From Alphaproteobacteria bacterium (GTDB lineage: Bacteria > Pseudomonadota > Alphaproteobacteria > Micavibrionales > Micavibrionaceae), in assembly GCA_030427385.1 (NCBI GenBank), contig JAUHWR010000001.1, positions 1,794,042 through 1,858,041 on the forward strand: 64,000 bases of DNA, given 5' to 3'. Under the pieces are notes generated by a model that saw nothing but the letters and a program-made list of their open reading frames with translations, was not told the DNA's origin and did not search any database. Both the position numbers and the translations under genes were made by a program. This document shows positions 1 through 10,078 of the stretch, in pieces; positions within the stretch are counted from its first letter, which is position 1; each line of letters begins with the position of its first letter.

Positions 1-170
1 ACCCATCAATAGCATATTCATATTGATGGCATTAGATTCTAAAAAAATTGGCATTACGATTTTTCACGGAGAAAAAATATAAATTTATTTTATGACTTGA
101 TCTAAAGTGAGCCGCTTAATCTGCGTTCATTTGATTGATCTCATGGGGAATTAACGCTATATGTGAAAGC

Positions 171-1325
171 ATGTTCACAACCATCAACGGTTACATCGCG
201 CGCAATCTCTTTACCGCTCTTATTTTGATCGGCTTGGTTCTTGTGGCGATTATTTTTATGACACAATCCATTAAATTTTTGGAATTGGTTATTCGTGCGG
301 GCGCAGCGGGCGGGACATTTTGGTTGCTTACTTTACTCGCGCTTCCTCGTTTTCTAGAGGTTATCCTGCCAATTTCCCTCGGTATTTCCGCGGTTTTTGT
401 TTATTACCGCATGATGAGCGACCGCGAGCTGACCGTACTTCGCGCCAGCGGTTTTTCTCCAATGCGACTTGCCGGCCCGGCTCTGACTTTATCCGCCGGA
501 CTGATTGTGTTTCTCTGGATCATGACATTCTGGCTCACCCCGCAAAGCATGCGTAAAATGGAATTTATGCAAAGTACGCTTAAGGCCGAGTTTTCCAATC
601 TGCTATTTCAGGAAGGCATTTTTAATCGCTTTGGTAATGACATCACTTTTTTCATACGTGATCGCGCTGCCAGTGGTGAATTACGCGGCTTAATGATTCA
701 TGATACCCGCGCGCGCAATCCTCATCCCGTTACCGTTACCGCCAAAAGTGGTAGAATTGAAACAACGCAGGATGGTAAAATTCAGATTGTGGTCTTCGAA
801 GGTTCACGTCAGGATTATAACCCCGAAAATAAAATTTTGAACCGCTTGGATTTTGAACGCTATACCATTGACTTGCCGAGCGCGATCATAAAGAAAGACC
901 GTTGGCTGGAAGCAGGTGAGCGCACTATATGGGATTTACTAACCCCGGATATGTCGAATGAAGAAGATTTAAAAAATCTCTCCTCTTTCCGTATTGAACT
1001 CCTAAGACGCGCCTTGGCGCCGCTCATATCTTTAAGCTTCCTATGTATGATCTTTCCCATCATGTTGCTCGGCCCGCAAGGACGCCAAGGGCTGGTGAAA
1101 CGTGTCACAATTGCGGGTATCAGCATCCTTATTTTGCAATCTCTGTTTTTGGCGGGTTTAAACTTTTCACGAAAGCACGAAATTATAGGCGGCGTTGCTA
1201 TGTTAATATGCATCTTTGCCCCAATTGCTGCGGGTCTGTTTACAATGAGCACGTTTGGTGAAAATTTACGGCGCAGCCTGTTTTTCACCTCAAAACCAAT
1301 CACCTATAAAGCGGCGGACTCATAA
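171..1325 (+). CDS. lptF: LPS export ABC transporter permease LptF
   Basis: Inner-membrane permease of the LptB2FG transporter, which extracts lipopolysaccharide from the inner membrane and passes it to the LptC-LptA bridge. The 384-residue product has membrane segments in its first 120 or so residues, a soluble middle part (about 125-270, the periplasmic jellyroll in this family) and three hydrophobic segments near the C-terminus, the YjgP/YjgQ family plan. I chose the ATG at 171, preceded by GAAAG, over an in-frame TTG at 135, because the sequence from MFTTINGYIARNLF onward looks like the family N-terminus. Only two bases separate it from the next gene, so the pair is an operon. Calling it F rather than G rests mainly on gene order. 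Confidence 0.9.
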   Translation: MFTTINGYIARNLFTALILIGLVLVAIIFMTQSIKFLELVIRAGAAGGTFWLLTLLALPRFLEVILPISLGISAVFVYYRMMSDRELTVLRASGFSPMRLAGPALTLSAGLIVFLWIMTFWLTPQSMRKMEFMQSTLKAEFSNLLFQEGIFNRFGNDITFFIRDRAASGELRGLMIHDTRARNPHPVTVTAKSGRIETTQDGKIQIVVFEGSRQDYNPENKILNRLDFERYTIDLPSAIIKKDRWLEAGERTIWDLLTPDMSNEEDLKNLSSFRIELLRRALAPLISLSFLCMIFPIMLLGPQGRQGLVKRVTIAGISILILQSLFLAGLNFSRKHEIIGGVAMLICIFAPIAAGLFTMSTFGENLRRSLFFTSKPITYKAADS

Positions 1326-1327
1326 AA

Positions 1328-2440
1328 ATGAAACATATGCTGCGCCCCTTTTCTTTTACGCTCGCCCAATATCTCTCAAAACGCTATCTGGTGACGTTGC
1401 TGTCTTTTCTGGGCATATTACTCGCCCTGATTTACATGATTGATATTATCGAACTGTTGCGCCGCGCGGGAAAGCAAGACAATGTCCCCTTAATCGTTGT
1501 CTTACAAATGGGATTGTTTAAATTACCTGACGTTGGACAAGTGATCTTACCCTTCGCTATTTTATTCAGCGGTATGTATACGTTTTGGGGACTGACCAAA
1601 CAATATGAGCTTGCGGTCATGCGGGCGGCGGGGTTGTCGGTCTGGCAATTTTTATTACCGATAATTATGGTCGGATTTTTATGCGGCGTGCTGCATGTTT
1701 CTCTGATTAATCCCCTCAGCACTCTATTACTAGACAGATTTGAACAATATGAAACCAAATATCTCGGCAGCCAGCGCCATCTGATTTCTGTCTTCCAAAG
1801 CGGCTTTTGGATACGTGAAAAAGAAACCAAAGCCGGCGAAGTGATTTTACATGCCGAAAAAATTAATCCGGAAAGCTGGCAATTACAAAACGTCATGGGT
1901 TTGGCATTTAACGAAACAAATTCCAATACCAGCCGTCTTGACGCCGAGCAGGCAAAACTCGAAGATGGTTATTGGTTATTTAAAAACGTTCATATCACAC
2001 AAAAAAATGCGGATAATATTGTCCGTGATACTTATAAATTGCCAACGACATTAACCAAAAAAGATATCGAAGAAAGCTTTGCCAACCCCGAAACCATTTC
2101 ATTCTGGAACATGCCTGCCTTTATACGCACCCTTGAAGCCACAGGTTTCGACAGTACAAAGCTGCGGATTCATTATCACTATCTTTTATCCCTCCCGCTT
2201 TTATTTGTCTCGATGATCCTGCTCGCCGCATCTGTGTCTTTTCAGCCACCACGCAGCGCGTACACACTGATTATGGTGGTGATGGGGATTGCAATGGGGA
2301 TGGTGGTTTTCTTCCTCTCCAGCTACCTCCAAGCCCTTGGCATATCTGGTCAAATATCACCCGTTCTTGCGGCATGGGCACCCGCCCTGATTACATTCTT
2401 GCTTGGTTTAAGCGCTCTTTTGACATTTGAGGATGGGTGA
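1328..2440 (+). CDS. lptG: LPS export ABC transporter permease LptG
   Basis: Second permease subunit of the LptB2FG lipopolysaccharide exporter in the inner membrane. The 370 residues show a first membrane helix at about 17-38, more hydrophobic segments to about 125, a hydrophilic periplasmic middle part (about 130-275) and three C-terminal helices, ending just after the last one. This is the YjgP/YjgQ plan and the usual length. The start is the first ATG two bases after the lptF stop; a second ATG nine bases on is also possible. Tandem lptF-lptG is the standard arrangement in Proteobacteria. The ATPase LptB is not in this window. Confidence 0.9.
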   Translation: MKHMLRPFSFTLAQYLSKRYLVTLLSFLGILLALIYMIDIIELLRRAGKQDNVPLIVVLQMGLFKLPDVGQVILPFAILFSGMYTFWGLTKQYELAVMRAAGLSVWQFLLPIIMVGFLCGVLHVSLINPLSTLLLDRFEQYETKYLGSQRHLISVFQSGFWIREKETKAGEVILHAEKINPESWQLQNVMGLAFNETNSNTSRLDAEQAKLEDGYWLFKNVHITQKNADNIVRDTYKLPTTLTKKDIEESFANPETISFWNMPAFIRTLEATGFDSTKLRIHYHYLLSLPLLFVSMILLAASVSFQPPRSAYTLIMVVMGIAMGMVVFFLSSYLQALGISGQISPVLAAWAPALITFLLGLSALLTFEDG

Positions 2441-2574
2441 GACATTTTTGCCATAGTCTGAAAATTAAAACTTGAACAAATCTTTTAAAAAATTATCATT
2501 CTGGTAATAAATATATGATTTTATAGGGTAAGATCAAATATCAATAATTACTTTACTACAGGATTGGGACACTT

Positions 2575-3342
2575 ATGCAGAACAAACAAACTTCTCTTAA
2601 GAATACGGGAGTACTATTTTTAACCGCGACATTATGCCTATTTATGATGTCTTGCGCGTCAAATGACAGCCGTCAATACGGGGATGTTTACGACCCTATG
2701 GAAAGCACAAATCGTGCAATTTTTGCCTTTAACGAAGTTTTGGATGAAAACGTTGCCGAACCTGTTGCCAAAGGATACCGTTTGGTTATGCCTGAGCCGG
2801 GACGTGAAGGAATTAAAAATGTCCTGACCAATTTATCTACGCCGGTGAATGCCGGAAATCAGCTCCTACAAGGGGATGTCGGCGGCGCTATGACGGATAT
2901 CGGGCGTGCGCTTGTGAATACAACAATCGGGATTGCCGGTCTGTTTGATGTGGCGGGGTATTTGGGTCTGGAACATGAACCGGAAGATTTCGGGCAAACA
3001 CTGGCGGTTTGGGGCGTATCTGAAGGGCCATATTTTGTTATACCGTTGCTTGGTCCGTCAAATCTACGTGATGGCGTTGGTCGTTTGGCTGATTCATTCG
3101 CCGACCCGCTTAATATTTATTTGATGAATATCGAAGAGGAAGAAATTATCTATGCACGTTGGGGCGTTTCTGTTGTATCACAACGTGAAGATCTGATTGA
3201 GGTTCTGGACGAGCTTGAATCCGGCGCAATCGATTACTATGCCGTTATGCGCTCTTCTTACTCACAATACCGCAATACGCTGATTACGGATAAAGATGCT
3301 TCAGCCGGTATGGCGGCATTCCCGGACTTTGACGATGAATAA
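2575..3342 (+). CDS. mlaA: MlaA-family phospholipid-binding lipoprotein (VacJ)
   Basis: Outer-membrane lipoprotein of the Mla system, which removes misplaced phospholipids from the outer leaflet of the outer membrane. A signal peptide ends in a lipobox (MMSC, predicted lipidated Cys27). The mature part carries the family signature YDPMESTNRAIFAFNE, followed by the conserved region with GLFDVAGYLGLE and EDFGQTLAVWG, and PYFVIPLLGPSNLRDGVG. The length of 255 residues is normal. A hairpin followed by T residues lies just after the stop, and a MlaC-like gene follows 90 bases on in the same direction, the common alphaproteobacterial pairing of mlaA with a periplasmic carrier. The permease and ATPase genes (mlaFED) are not here. 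Confidence 0.92.
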   Translation: MQNKQTSLKNTGVLFLTATLCLFMMSCASNDSRQYGDVYDPMESTNRAIFAFNEVLDENVAEPVAKGYRLVMPEPGREGIKNVLTNLSTPVNAGNQLLQGDVGGAMTDIGRALVNTTIGIAGLFDVAGYLGLEHEPEDFGQTLAVWGVSEGPYFVIPLLGPSNLRDGVGRLADSFADPLNIYLMNIEEEEIIYARWGVSVVSQREDLIEVLDELESGAIDYYAVMRSSYSQYRNTLITDKDASAGMAAFPDFDDE

Positions 3343-3368
3343 AACAAGTCTGTGATAACAAGGACAAG

Positions 3369-3391
3369 AAAAAGCAAGGCTTGCTTTTTTT
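3369..3391 (+). terminator. Rho-independent terminator or attenuator after mlaA
   Basis: AAAAAGCA and TGCTTTTT form an 8-bp stem around a 5-base loop (AGGCT), followed by more T residues. It lies between mlaA and mlaC on the plus strand, so it may end or only reduce read-through into mlaC. Seen directly; function inferred. Confidence 0.6.
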
Positions 3392-3432
3392 AAAAAAAGA
3401 CAATATCACTCATAATAGAATAAAGGTTTGAT

Positions 3433-4116
3433 ATGAAAAAAAATAAGTTTATTGCACTTGGTTTGCTTGCGGCCACATCCTATTTTGCGATGTCCGCTGT
3501 GAATGCATATGCGAGACCCTATCAGCTAAATAAAAGCCATAGCGCAGAAAAAACGCACAGTAACATCATTTCCGTTGCACAAACCAGCGACGAAATTGTG
3601 CAAGGCGCGCAAAATTTTATTGAAAATGTATCCGCCCGCGGACTTGCCTTCCTGAGCGATAAAAATCTCAGCGAAGAAGACCGCAAGAAAGATTTTCGCG
3701 CTCTTTTGATGGACAGCTTTGATCTGAATACCATCGGGCGTTTTGCTTTAGGTACAAATTGGCGCAGCCTCACCGCCGAACAAAAAGAAGAATATCTCGA
3801 TCTCTTTCATAATATGGTGATTGAAACCTATTCCCAGCGCTTTCGCGAATATCAGGGGCAACAGATTGTAATTAATCGCGCCCGTCCCGAAGGTGAAAAA
3901 GATTCGATCGTAAATTCAAAGATCATTTCCACCGATGGCTCGCCAGATATCCAACTTGATTGGCGCGTGCGCTATAAAGATGGTCAATATCGGATCATTG
4001 ACGTTCTGGTAGAGGGCGTAAGCATGTCCCTCACGCAACGTAGCGAATTCAGCTCCATCGTCCAAAGAGGCGGCGGCAATGTTGAATCTTTGTTGGTTAA
4101 ACTCAGAGAACGCTAA
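3433..4116 (+). CDS. mlaC: MlaC/Ttg2D-family periplasmic phospholipid carrier
   Basis: Periplasmic shuttle that carries phospholipid between the outer-membrane MlaA complex and the inner-membrane Mla transporter. The 227-residue protein begins with a basic N-terminus (MKKNKF) and a hydrophobic stretch giving a signal peptide to about residue 27. The rest matches the MlaC (toluene tolerance Ttg2) family: FDLNTIGRFALGTNWR, then LTAEQKEEYLDLFHNMV, then a beta-rich part with DWRVRYKDGQYRIIDVLVEG and a C-terminal SLTQRSEFSSIVQRGGGNVE. The start ATG is preceded by AAAGG. Its position just after mlaA supports the call. Confidence 0.9.
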   Translation: MKKNKFIALGLLAATSYFAMSAVNAYARPYQLNKSHSAEKTHSNIISVAQTSDEIVQGAQNFIENVSARGLAFLSDKNLSEEDRKKDFRALLMDSFDLNTIGRFALGTNWRSLTAEQKEEYLDLFHNMVIETYSQRFREYQGQQIVINRARPEGEKDSIVNSKIISTDGSPDIQLDWRVRYKDGQYRIIDVLVEGVSMSLTQRSEFSSIVQRGGGNVESLLVKLRER

Positions 4117-4152
4117 AATTCCCGCACAGCATTATTCCATTTATAGAATCTT

Positions 4153-4188
4153 GTATGTCGAGCATTCAAATCGCATCGACATACTTTT
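4153..4188 (+). terminator. Likely terminator after mlaC
   Basis: GTATGTCGA at 4153-4161 and TCGACATAC at 4176-4184 form a perfect 9-bp stem with a 14-base loop, followed by TTTT. It lies 36 bases past the mlaC stop, in the gap between convergent genes. The long loop makes it less typical. Confidence 0.5.
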
Positions 4189-4258
4189 ATTTGCGCTAAA
4201 GATAATATAGAGAAAAATTACAGAGGGGGCGAGGATTTAAAAAAGCTTATAAAAAGTT

Positions 4259-7153
4259 TTAATCATCATCAACACCTACATTTTCCCTGAGCTGCTTATT
4301 CCCGCCGCCAATGCGCCCCAATGCGCCGCCGCCAAGTGCGGCAGTGGCTTTAACACCTGTTCCAACCAAGCCCATAATTTCGCTTGCCTGATCATGCTGG
4401 AAGTCACCGAATGTTTTCGCCGCAACACCGGCCCAACGTAGAATCTGGTTCGGAATACTGTCAATCAGCTTAAAGGAAGTCAGCGCCATCATATAAACAA
4501 TGATCGCATATATGACCGTATAGAAGAACTGGTCAATCGGCCCCCTGAAATCGTCAAGATCAAATGGATCCTGATTCCCGGGGGTTGCGCGGCCATTTGC
4601 CTGCTCAACCGCATCAAAAGCCGCAAAACCGCCGATATTGGCAACTACCAGATCAAACATATCATTCAACACTTTAACCATCGCCATAAAGATGGAAATA
4701 CTACCAAGGAATCCCATTAATATCAAAATCGGGCGTATTAATATTTCAAGTATCAGCCAATATCCACTTGATGCGCCGTCTCCTATAATACCTTCACCAT
4801 CCAGCTGTAAATGCGCGAGCGCCCATAGCGGTAGACCAACCATCGCCTCAAAAATAGCCTTCACCCAATTGGCAACGGCAAACATAAAATAGATAAATGG
4901 CAGATATGGTAAAACATAAAACAACACAAACCCGATCGTTAAACCGATCATGCCGAATGTCGCCATAACGCCGGTCATCTGCTGAATCATTCCCGATAGT
5001 GGTTTCCCAACTGCTTCTTTTATCGGTTGGAATCCCATCGCACTACCAATCGCGGTGCCGCCGAAGGCTATAATCGTGGAATTAACCATTCCGTTACCCA
5101 AAATACTTAACTGCGCCAATGGATGAATACCTGTTTGTTGCCTCATATCAAACAAGCCACTTAAACCGAAAATACTGACGATAGTATCAATGACCGGATT
5201 TTTACCGATCCCCATGCTTTGACGGAAGGCAATATCACGATCCTGATTCACACCTGCGCCCAGTTCCTCACTATTACAATAATATTCATAGGTATTATTT
5301 ATCGCGGTAGCCACGAGCAAATCACTCACCTTAGAGAAATTCATGACCTTAGCTCCGGGAAGCTCCGGATTCATCATATCGCATACTGCTGAGCTTGAAC
5401 TTGCCGTATTACGCAACTGCATCACTTCTTCTATAACTGCTGGATAAAGCCGCACATCGGGCATATTAAATACGGCGCCCTGAACCAAACCATTTGCCTC
5501 TGCAATACGGTTATAATACAGTGCGGCGCACATCCAACCGCATTCCGTCAATGCCGCATCTACATCAAAGATAGAGGGCGGCGCAATGGCCGCATCAACA
5601 GCATTAATAATATTTGCTGCAATGACCTCATCACGGCCCCTGATAAGATTATTAATTTCGCGAATTTCTGGCTCATAAGCGCCATGATTAGGTAGTACAG
5701 AATGAGTAAAACCCTGCCCAATTTCATCAATCAGAGGGTCATTCCAAAGATTATTGATAATCAAATTATACTGCCCGGCTTTAATTAAGCTGGATATTGC
5801 TTCGGGGCCAGAACCGGTTAAAACAATTTCACCGCAATAGGGAATAACAAAACCCGGCTCTGCGCCATATTCCTTTGGCATGCCCGCATATGTCGCCGGA
5901 TTGGCAACATTACACGGCACAGGTTCACCAGGCTGTGCATAGGGTGATGGCGCAGTTGTTTCATGAACGGGAATTCTCTGCCCAAATCTAATTCTGATAT
6001 CACCGTAATTTGATAATTCCAGCGCATTATTATAACTCGTTGGGCCTGTGCCTAACGGCGGGCCGGTCGATAAATTTTCACAATTATCATACTCACTAGC
6101 ACGATTTGTCACAATATAAGCATCGATTACGCGTCCATTTACCTGTTCCTCTGCATGTTTACATGTTTTCACCAGGCTCATAAAACGCACCAAACCAACG
6201 CTAGAAGGGAAATTACTTCTGTTGGGGGGCGCTATTAACGTATCATGATCGCCGGCAAGATCCTCCGCAATCGCTATATTCACTTCGCGCCACGCATTAC
6301 TCGCCATACCGGTACCGTAATAAGCCGCATTGAGTGTAATAATTTGCGCCAAGTTGAATCCTTGATAAAATGGCATAATTAAGGCTGCGAAAAAAATCAC
6401 ACGTACGGGTATCCACGTCTTATTACCGCGTTGCCCCCACATTGTTCCATTTATGGCCGTCTCCGCCGTCATAGTAACGACGTAATATAGTAAAATTACA
6501 AAAGCGAGTGCTATAATCGTGTAATTATAAAATGCAATCATACTGTGGAACCCAGTATGCATCGCGGATGGAAACGCAGTATATGGCGCTAAAGCTTGAC
6601 CGGACGCATCATTACATACTGTCGCTGTCCCAACACAGCTTTCAAAAAAACCTGCCGTACCCGTTATATTCTGAAGTCCAAAAACAAGATCTAGAAAACG
6701 CAAAGCGTAATCTTGTTCGGGCACTGTTGGTACGAATAGAAAATCAAAACCACCTGCGCCGCCTATATCCGTGATCATATCATTCGGGATTGCAAAGGCC
6801 GAATCCATCATCAACGCCCCTGCCATCAAAGTAAACTGAACCAAAAACGTTATAAATGCCGTAATAATGATTAAATATGCCGCAATCTGATCTAAATGCT
6901 TTCGATCCCACGTTATAGATCTTGCCCCTTCGGCAAGCACATTAATTAGACCAAATTTCTTAAAATTTTGTGCCTGTAGATAAGGATGAGAGGGTTGAAA
7001 AATTCTTACCGATCCAAAAATACTCGCAATATAGTACGCAAATAAACGAAAACCACTATGAAAAATATTTAGGACACGCGGTAATAAACCAGGTAGTAAT
7101 GCATACCTGACAACGCCTCCCGTAATACTTTTTCCTGCATGAGTTTCATTCAT
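4259..7153 (-). CDS. DotA/TraY-family type IVB secretion membrane protein, paralogue 1
   Basis: Very large (964 aa) integral membrane protein of the DotA/TraY family, known from Dot/Icm (type IVB) secretion and IncI conjugation systems, where DotA sits in the inner membrane or is exported. An N-terminal region with SHPYLQAQNF is followed by a membrane helix at about 90-115, two more near 205-275, a long predicted periplasmic part with scattered cysteines (to about 660), then a cluster of hydrophobic segments. The cluster holds the family block FEAMVGLPLWALAHLQLDGE and later FFYTVIYAIIVYMMALTSFK. The C-terminal 60 residues are Gly/Ala-rich. It is last in a run of three paralogues, 23 bases after its neighbour, so probably co-transcribed. 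Start is the ATG at 7153. Confidence 0.85.
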   Translation of the reverse strand: MNETHAGKSITGGVVRYALLPGLLPRVLNIFHSGFRLFAYYIASIFGSVRIFQPSHPYLQAQNFKKFGLINVLAEGARSITWDRKHLDQIAAYLIIITAFITFLVQFTLMAGALMMDSAFAIPNDMITDIGGAGGFDFLFVPTVPEQDYALRFLDLVFGLQNITGTAGFFESCVGTATVCNDASGQALAPYTAFPSAMHTGFHSMIAFYNYTIIALAFVILLYYVVTMTAETAINGTMWGQRGNKTWIPVRVIFFAALIMPFYQGFNLAQIITLNAAYYGTGMASNAWREVNIAIAEDLAGDHDTLIAPPNRSNFPSSVGLVRFMSLVKTCKHAEEQVNGRVIDAYIVTNRASEYDNCENLSTGPPLGTGPTSYNNALELSNYGDIRIRFGQRIPVHETTAPSPYAQPGEPVPCNVANPATYAGMPKEYGAEPGFVIPYCGEIVLTGSGPEAISSLIKAGQYNLIINNLWNDPLIDEIGQGFTHSVLPNHGAYEPEIREINNLIRGRDEVIAANIINAVDAAIAPPSIFDVDAALTECGWMCAALYYNRIAEANGLVQGAVFNMPDVRLYPAVIEEVMQLRNTASSSSAVCDMMNPELPGAKVMNFSKVSDLLVATAINNTYEYYCNSEELGAGVNQDRDIAFRQSMGIGKNPVIDTIVSIFGLSGLFDMRQQTGIHPLAQLSILGNGMVNSTIIAFGGTAIGSAMGFQPIKEAVGKPLSGMIQQMTGVMATFGMIGLTIGFVLFYVLPYLPFIYFMFAVANWVKAIFEAMVGLPLWALAHLQLDGEGIIGDGASSGYWLILEILIRPILILMGFLGSISIFMAMVKVLNDMFDLVVANIGGFAAFDAVEQANGRATPGNQDPFDLDDFRGPIDQFFYTVIYAIIVYMMALTSFKLIDSIPNQILRWAGVAAKTFGDFQHDQASEIMGLVGTGVKATAALGGGALGRIGGGNKQLRENVGVDDD

Positions 7154-7176
7154 ATAAAATAGATACCTGTTTATGT

Positions 7177-10056
7177 CTATTCGTTGTTTTCTTTGCTATT
7201 TTGTCTATGACGCGCCATTGCTCCTGATAAGCCTTGGCTGAATGCTTCAGCGCCCTGACCAACCTCGCGGATACCGCCTGTCATACCGACAGTGGCTTTG
7301 CTTTGCAATTGCGCGCCGGCATCACCGATTGATTCACTAAAGGCTTCAACATTCTGTCCTAACCAACGAAGGATAAAGTTTGGAATAAGATCGATTAACT
7401 TAAAGGAGGCAAGAGCCAGCATATAAACAATGATCGCATAAATAACCGTATAGAAAAATTCATCAATAGGGGAGCGCCAATCTTCAATGACATCTGCTAA
7501 AAAGCCTCCTCTTTCTGCTTCCATTTGGTCAAACCCGCCCATATTTGCAGTCACCAAAGTCCATAACTCATTTAGCAATTTCACCATGGCACTGAAAATA
7601 AGAGAGCTAGCCAATAAACCAAAAATAATTAAAATCGGGCGTAAGAAAATTTCCAATATCAACATATATCCCGACATCGCGGCATTACCCGGAATTCCAT
7701 CGCCATCAATTCTTAAATGCGCCAGCGCCCATAAAGGTACGCCAACCATCGCCTCAAAAATTCCCTTCACCCACGTACCGACGGCAAAGAAAAAGTAAAC
7801 AAACGGCATTAAGGGAATGAGATAGAATAACACAAATCCCACCGATAACTGAATAGACGCAAAGGTCAGCAAAAAGCTTGCAGCAACGCTACCTGCGCTT
7901 CCCAAGATACCCGCCAAAGATAAACCCAAGCCGCCGCCTGCATATCCAACATTGTTAATCGCTGCTTGAACCAAACCGCGCCCCGCTGCGGCGATTAAAG
8001 CCAAGGGATGAACATTTCTATTTTCAGGCTTACTCATATTGAACACACCATCCAGACCTAACAAAGAATTCAGGAAGCCCATTATCCCGCCTGCCGAGGT
8101 TTCGGCGCTTCCGCCATCGCCCGTTCCGGTTCCGCCGAGCACCCACATACGGTAGGCCTCATACCCCGCCAAAGCCGGCACACGCGTCAATGGATATCCG
8201 TCAAATAGATCAACATCAGCCCCATTTTCACCACCACCCAAAATAATCGGATTAAACCGATCTATGACCGTCATGCTATGGGCATCTTCCTGGCGTTTTT
8301 GTTGCACCACATCCATCGCCATCGGCCAACTATGTGGCTGTGAAGGGAAACTTACTCCAGCGGCAGTAAAGGAGCCATTATTTTGTGCAATGGCATTGTA
8401 ACAAATCGCAGCTCCGCCCCAACCATACTTCAAATTATATGGGTCATTAGGTGGTCCGCACCAATCTATATCATTTTGATTTTGAGCGATCGCTTGGCGC
8501 AACATATCACTCAGCATCAGCTTATAAATCCCGCTTTTTTCTGCTTTAAATAATGACATGTCAGGCGGCGGCGGAGGTGGACATGAACTGACCGGATAAT
8601 ATGCCTGATCACAAACATCTGAATTATTCATCTGTGATGCCGCATAAGCAGCCGCCGCATCGATAATATCCTGATCTTGCCACATGATTGACAAAACATA
8701 TAGATAGCTCGCCTGAATTTGCAACGATATCGGGTTTTCCGGATCGGCTACCGGCATAGTTATAGACCCGCAGAATGGTTCTACATTGACAAATTTATCC
8801 TTATATTCTGGCGATCTGTTTCCGAATATAATGTAAATACTCTCCATTCCGGTATCATTTACCATCTGTCTCATTAGCGTCAAATTACTACCGGCACTAG
8901 GATTTCCTGGATTAGGAGGTCCTCCGCCCGGAAAGAAATATGGTCCCACAGCGGAAGGCGTTCCATCAACGTCAGTCGCACCAAAGGGGAATAAGCTAAC
9001 CGTAGCAGTAGGGGCATTCAACGCATTATCATTGACATAAAATCCCTGTATAGGCGTAGTTACTTGACCCGCTGTGTGATCGTATGTTTGATAAAATTGA
9101 ACGGCATATTGGCATGCGCGCGCCGTCAACATATATTGGATCATAGGCGCGGGATCGGGAACATTAGGCATTGCAATTAATGTATTACGTGGGCCAAACG
9201 GTGTTTCCCCTGCACCTGCCGCGGCTATATCCCCGTAATAAAATGTCAATCCGTTGGTTGCAAAATTCGACCCCCATTTGGCTGAAATCAAAACTATATA
9301 TTGTGCGGCATTTAAGCCATTTGCCATCGGCACTAACAACCCAAAAGCCATGACCAAACGAATCGGCGCCCAAACACGGTTAAAACGACGACCAAAGGGC
9401 GTACCATCACGTACCGTCTCGCCTAAAATTGTAATCACAAAATACGTTAGAATTAACAGTCCAACCACTAACATCGCTACGTTAAACGTCTGAAATAACG
9501 CCTGAAGACCAAAATGGTAAGGATAAGGGAAATCACCCACACCAATGCCCGGCGGATCATAGCGTGAGTTGAACATATCATCGACGCCAAATACGCGGTC
9601 CAACATCATAAATGCGATATCATCGGCCTCTGTAAATTGACGACCAATAATTGTTGATAAATTGAATATCGTCAGGGCATCAAATTGCGGCGGCGGAACC
9701 GGAACCGGGCCTGCCATGGCAAATGGAAACATCACAGAGCATGCTAAAATAATGATCTGCACAAAGAAGATAACAATACCGAAAGTAATCACGCAGAAAA
9801 TTATAATCTGATCCAGATGTTTGGTATCAAACACTAAATTTTTATAGGCCTGTTTTAATACTTGAGATACGGAATATTGCCCAAAATATTGGGCCTGTAA
9901 ATAAGGGTGATGTGATGGCAGCAACCGAACGGATTCAAAAATCATTGCTACAAAATAAGCGGCATGGGAAAAGACCATAGAGAATAAATCACGTAGCCGC
10001 GGCAAAATTCGCGGCAATGTAACATACCCTACTGCATCTCTTGTTCTAACTTCCAT
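7177..10056 (-). CDS. DotA/TraY-family type IVB secretion membrane protein, paralogue 2
   Basis: Middle of three tandem DotA/TraY paralogues (959 aa). It shares the N-terminal block SHHPYLQAQYFGQYSV, early membrane helices near 90-125 and 205-265, and the C-terminal block FEAMVGVPLWALAHLRIDGD with FFYTVIYAIIVYMLALASFK. The middle part, predicted periplasmic, differs in sequence from both neighbours and contains a proline run (CPPPPPPDMS) and several cysteines. The C-terminal tail is hydrophilic and Gln/Asn-rich. Spacing to both neighbours is 22-23 bases, consistent with one operon. Known: DotA is needed for Dot/Icm secretion. Inferred: this protein is part of the same kind of machine; whether the three form one mixed complex cannot be read from sequence. 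Confidence 0.85.
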   Translation of the reverse strand: MEVRTRDAVGYVTLPRILPRLRDLFSMVFSHAAYFVAMIFESVRLLPSHHPYLQAQYFGQYSVSQVLKQAYKNLVFDTKHLDQIIIFCVITFGIVIFFVQIIILACSVMFPFAMAGPVPVPPPQFDALTIFNLSTIIGRQFTEADDIAFMMLDRVFGVDDMFNSRYDPPGIGVGDFPYPYHFGLQALFQTFNVAMLVVGLLILTYFVITILGETVRDGTPFGRRFNRVWAPIRLVMAFGLLVPMANGLNAAQYIVLISAKWGSNFATNGLTFYYGDIAAAGAGETPFGPRNTLIAMPNVPDPAPMIQYMLTARACQYAVQFYQTYDHTAGQVTTPIQGFYVNDNALNAPTATVSLFPFGATDVDGTPSAVGPYFFPGGGPPNPGNPSAGSNLTLMRQMVNDTGMESIYIIFGNRSPEYKDKFVNVEPFCGSITMPVADPENPISLQIQASYLYVLSIMWQDQDIIDAAAAYAASQMNNSDVCDQAYYPVSSCPPPPPPDMSLFKAEKSGIYKLMLSDMLRQAIAQNQNDIDWCGPPNDPYNLKYGWGGAAICYNAIAQNNGSFTAAGVSFPSQPHSWPMAMDVVQQKRQEDAHSMTVIDRFNPIILGGGENGADVDLFDGYPLTRVPALAGYEAYRMWVLGGTGTGDGGSAETSAGGIMGFLNSLLGLDGVFNMSKPENRNVHPLALIAAAGRGLVQAAINNVGYAGGGLGLSLAGILGSAGSVAASFLLTFASIQLSVGFVLFYLIPLMPFVYFFFAVGTWVKGIFEAMVGVPLWALAHLRIDGDGIPGNAAMSGYMLILEIFLRPILIIFGLLASSLIFSAMVKLLNELWTLVTANMGGFDQMEAERGGFLADVIEDWRSPIDEFFYTVIYAIIVYMLALASFKLIDLIPNFILRWLGQNVEAFSESIGDAGAQLQSKATVGMTGGIREVGQGAEAFSQGLSGAMARHRQNSKENNE

Positions 10057-10078
10057 TTAACTAACTTTCCCCATATTT

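Noticed and set aside
1-170. Gene or RNA in the first 170 bases
   Set aside because: Only AT-rich sequence and a chance TTG frame were seen; it probably holds the lptF promoter, but no clear boxes can be given.
4638-4892. Plus-strand frame opposite the conserved block of the first DotA-like gene, with a similar one at 7487-7798
   Set aside because: Both are mirror images of the same conserved coding block, so their similarity follows from the DotA-like genes. No ribosome-binding site supports them.
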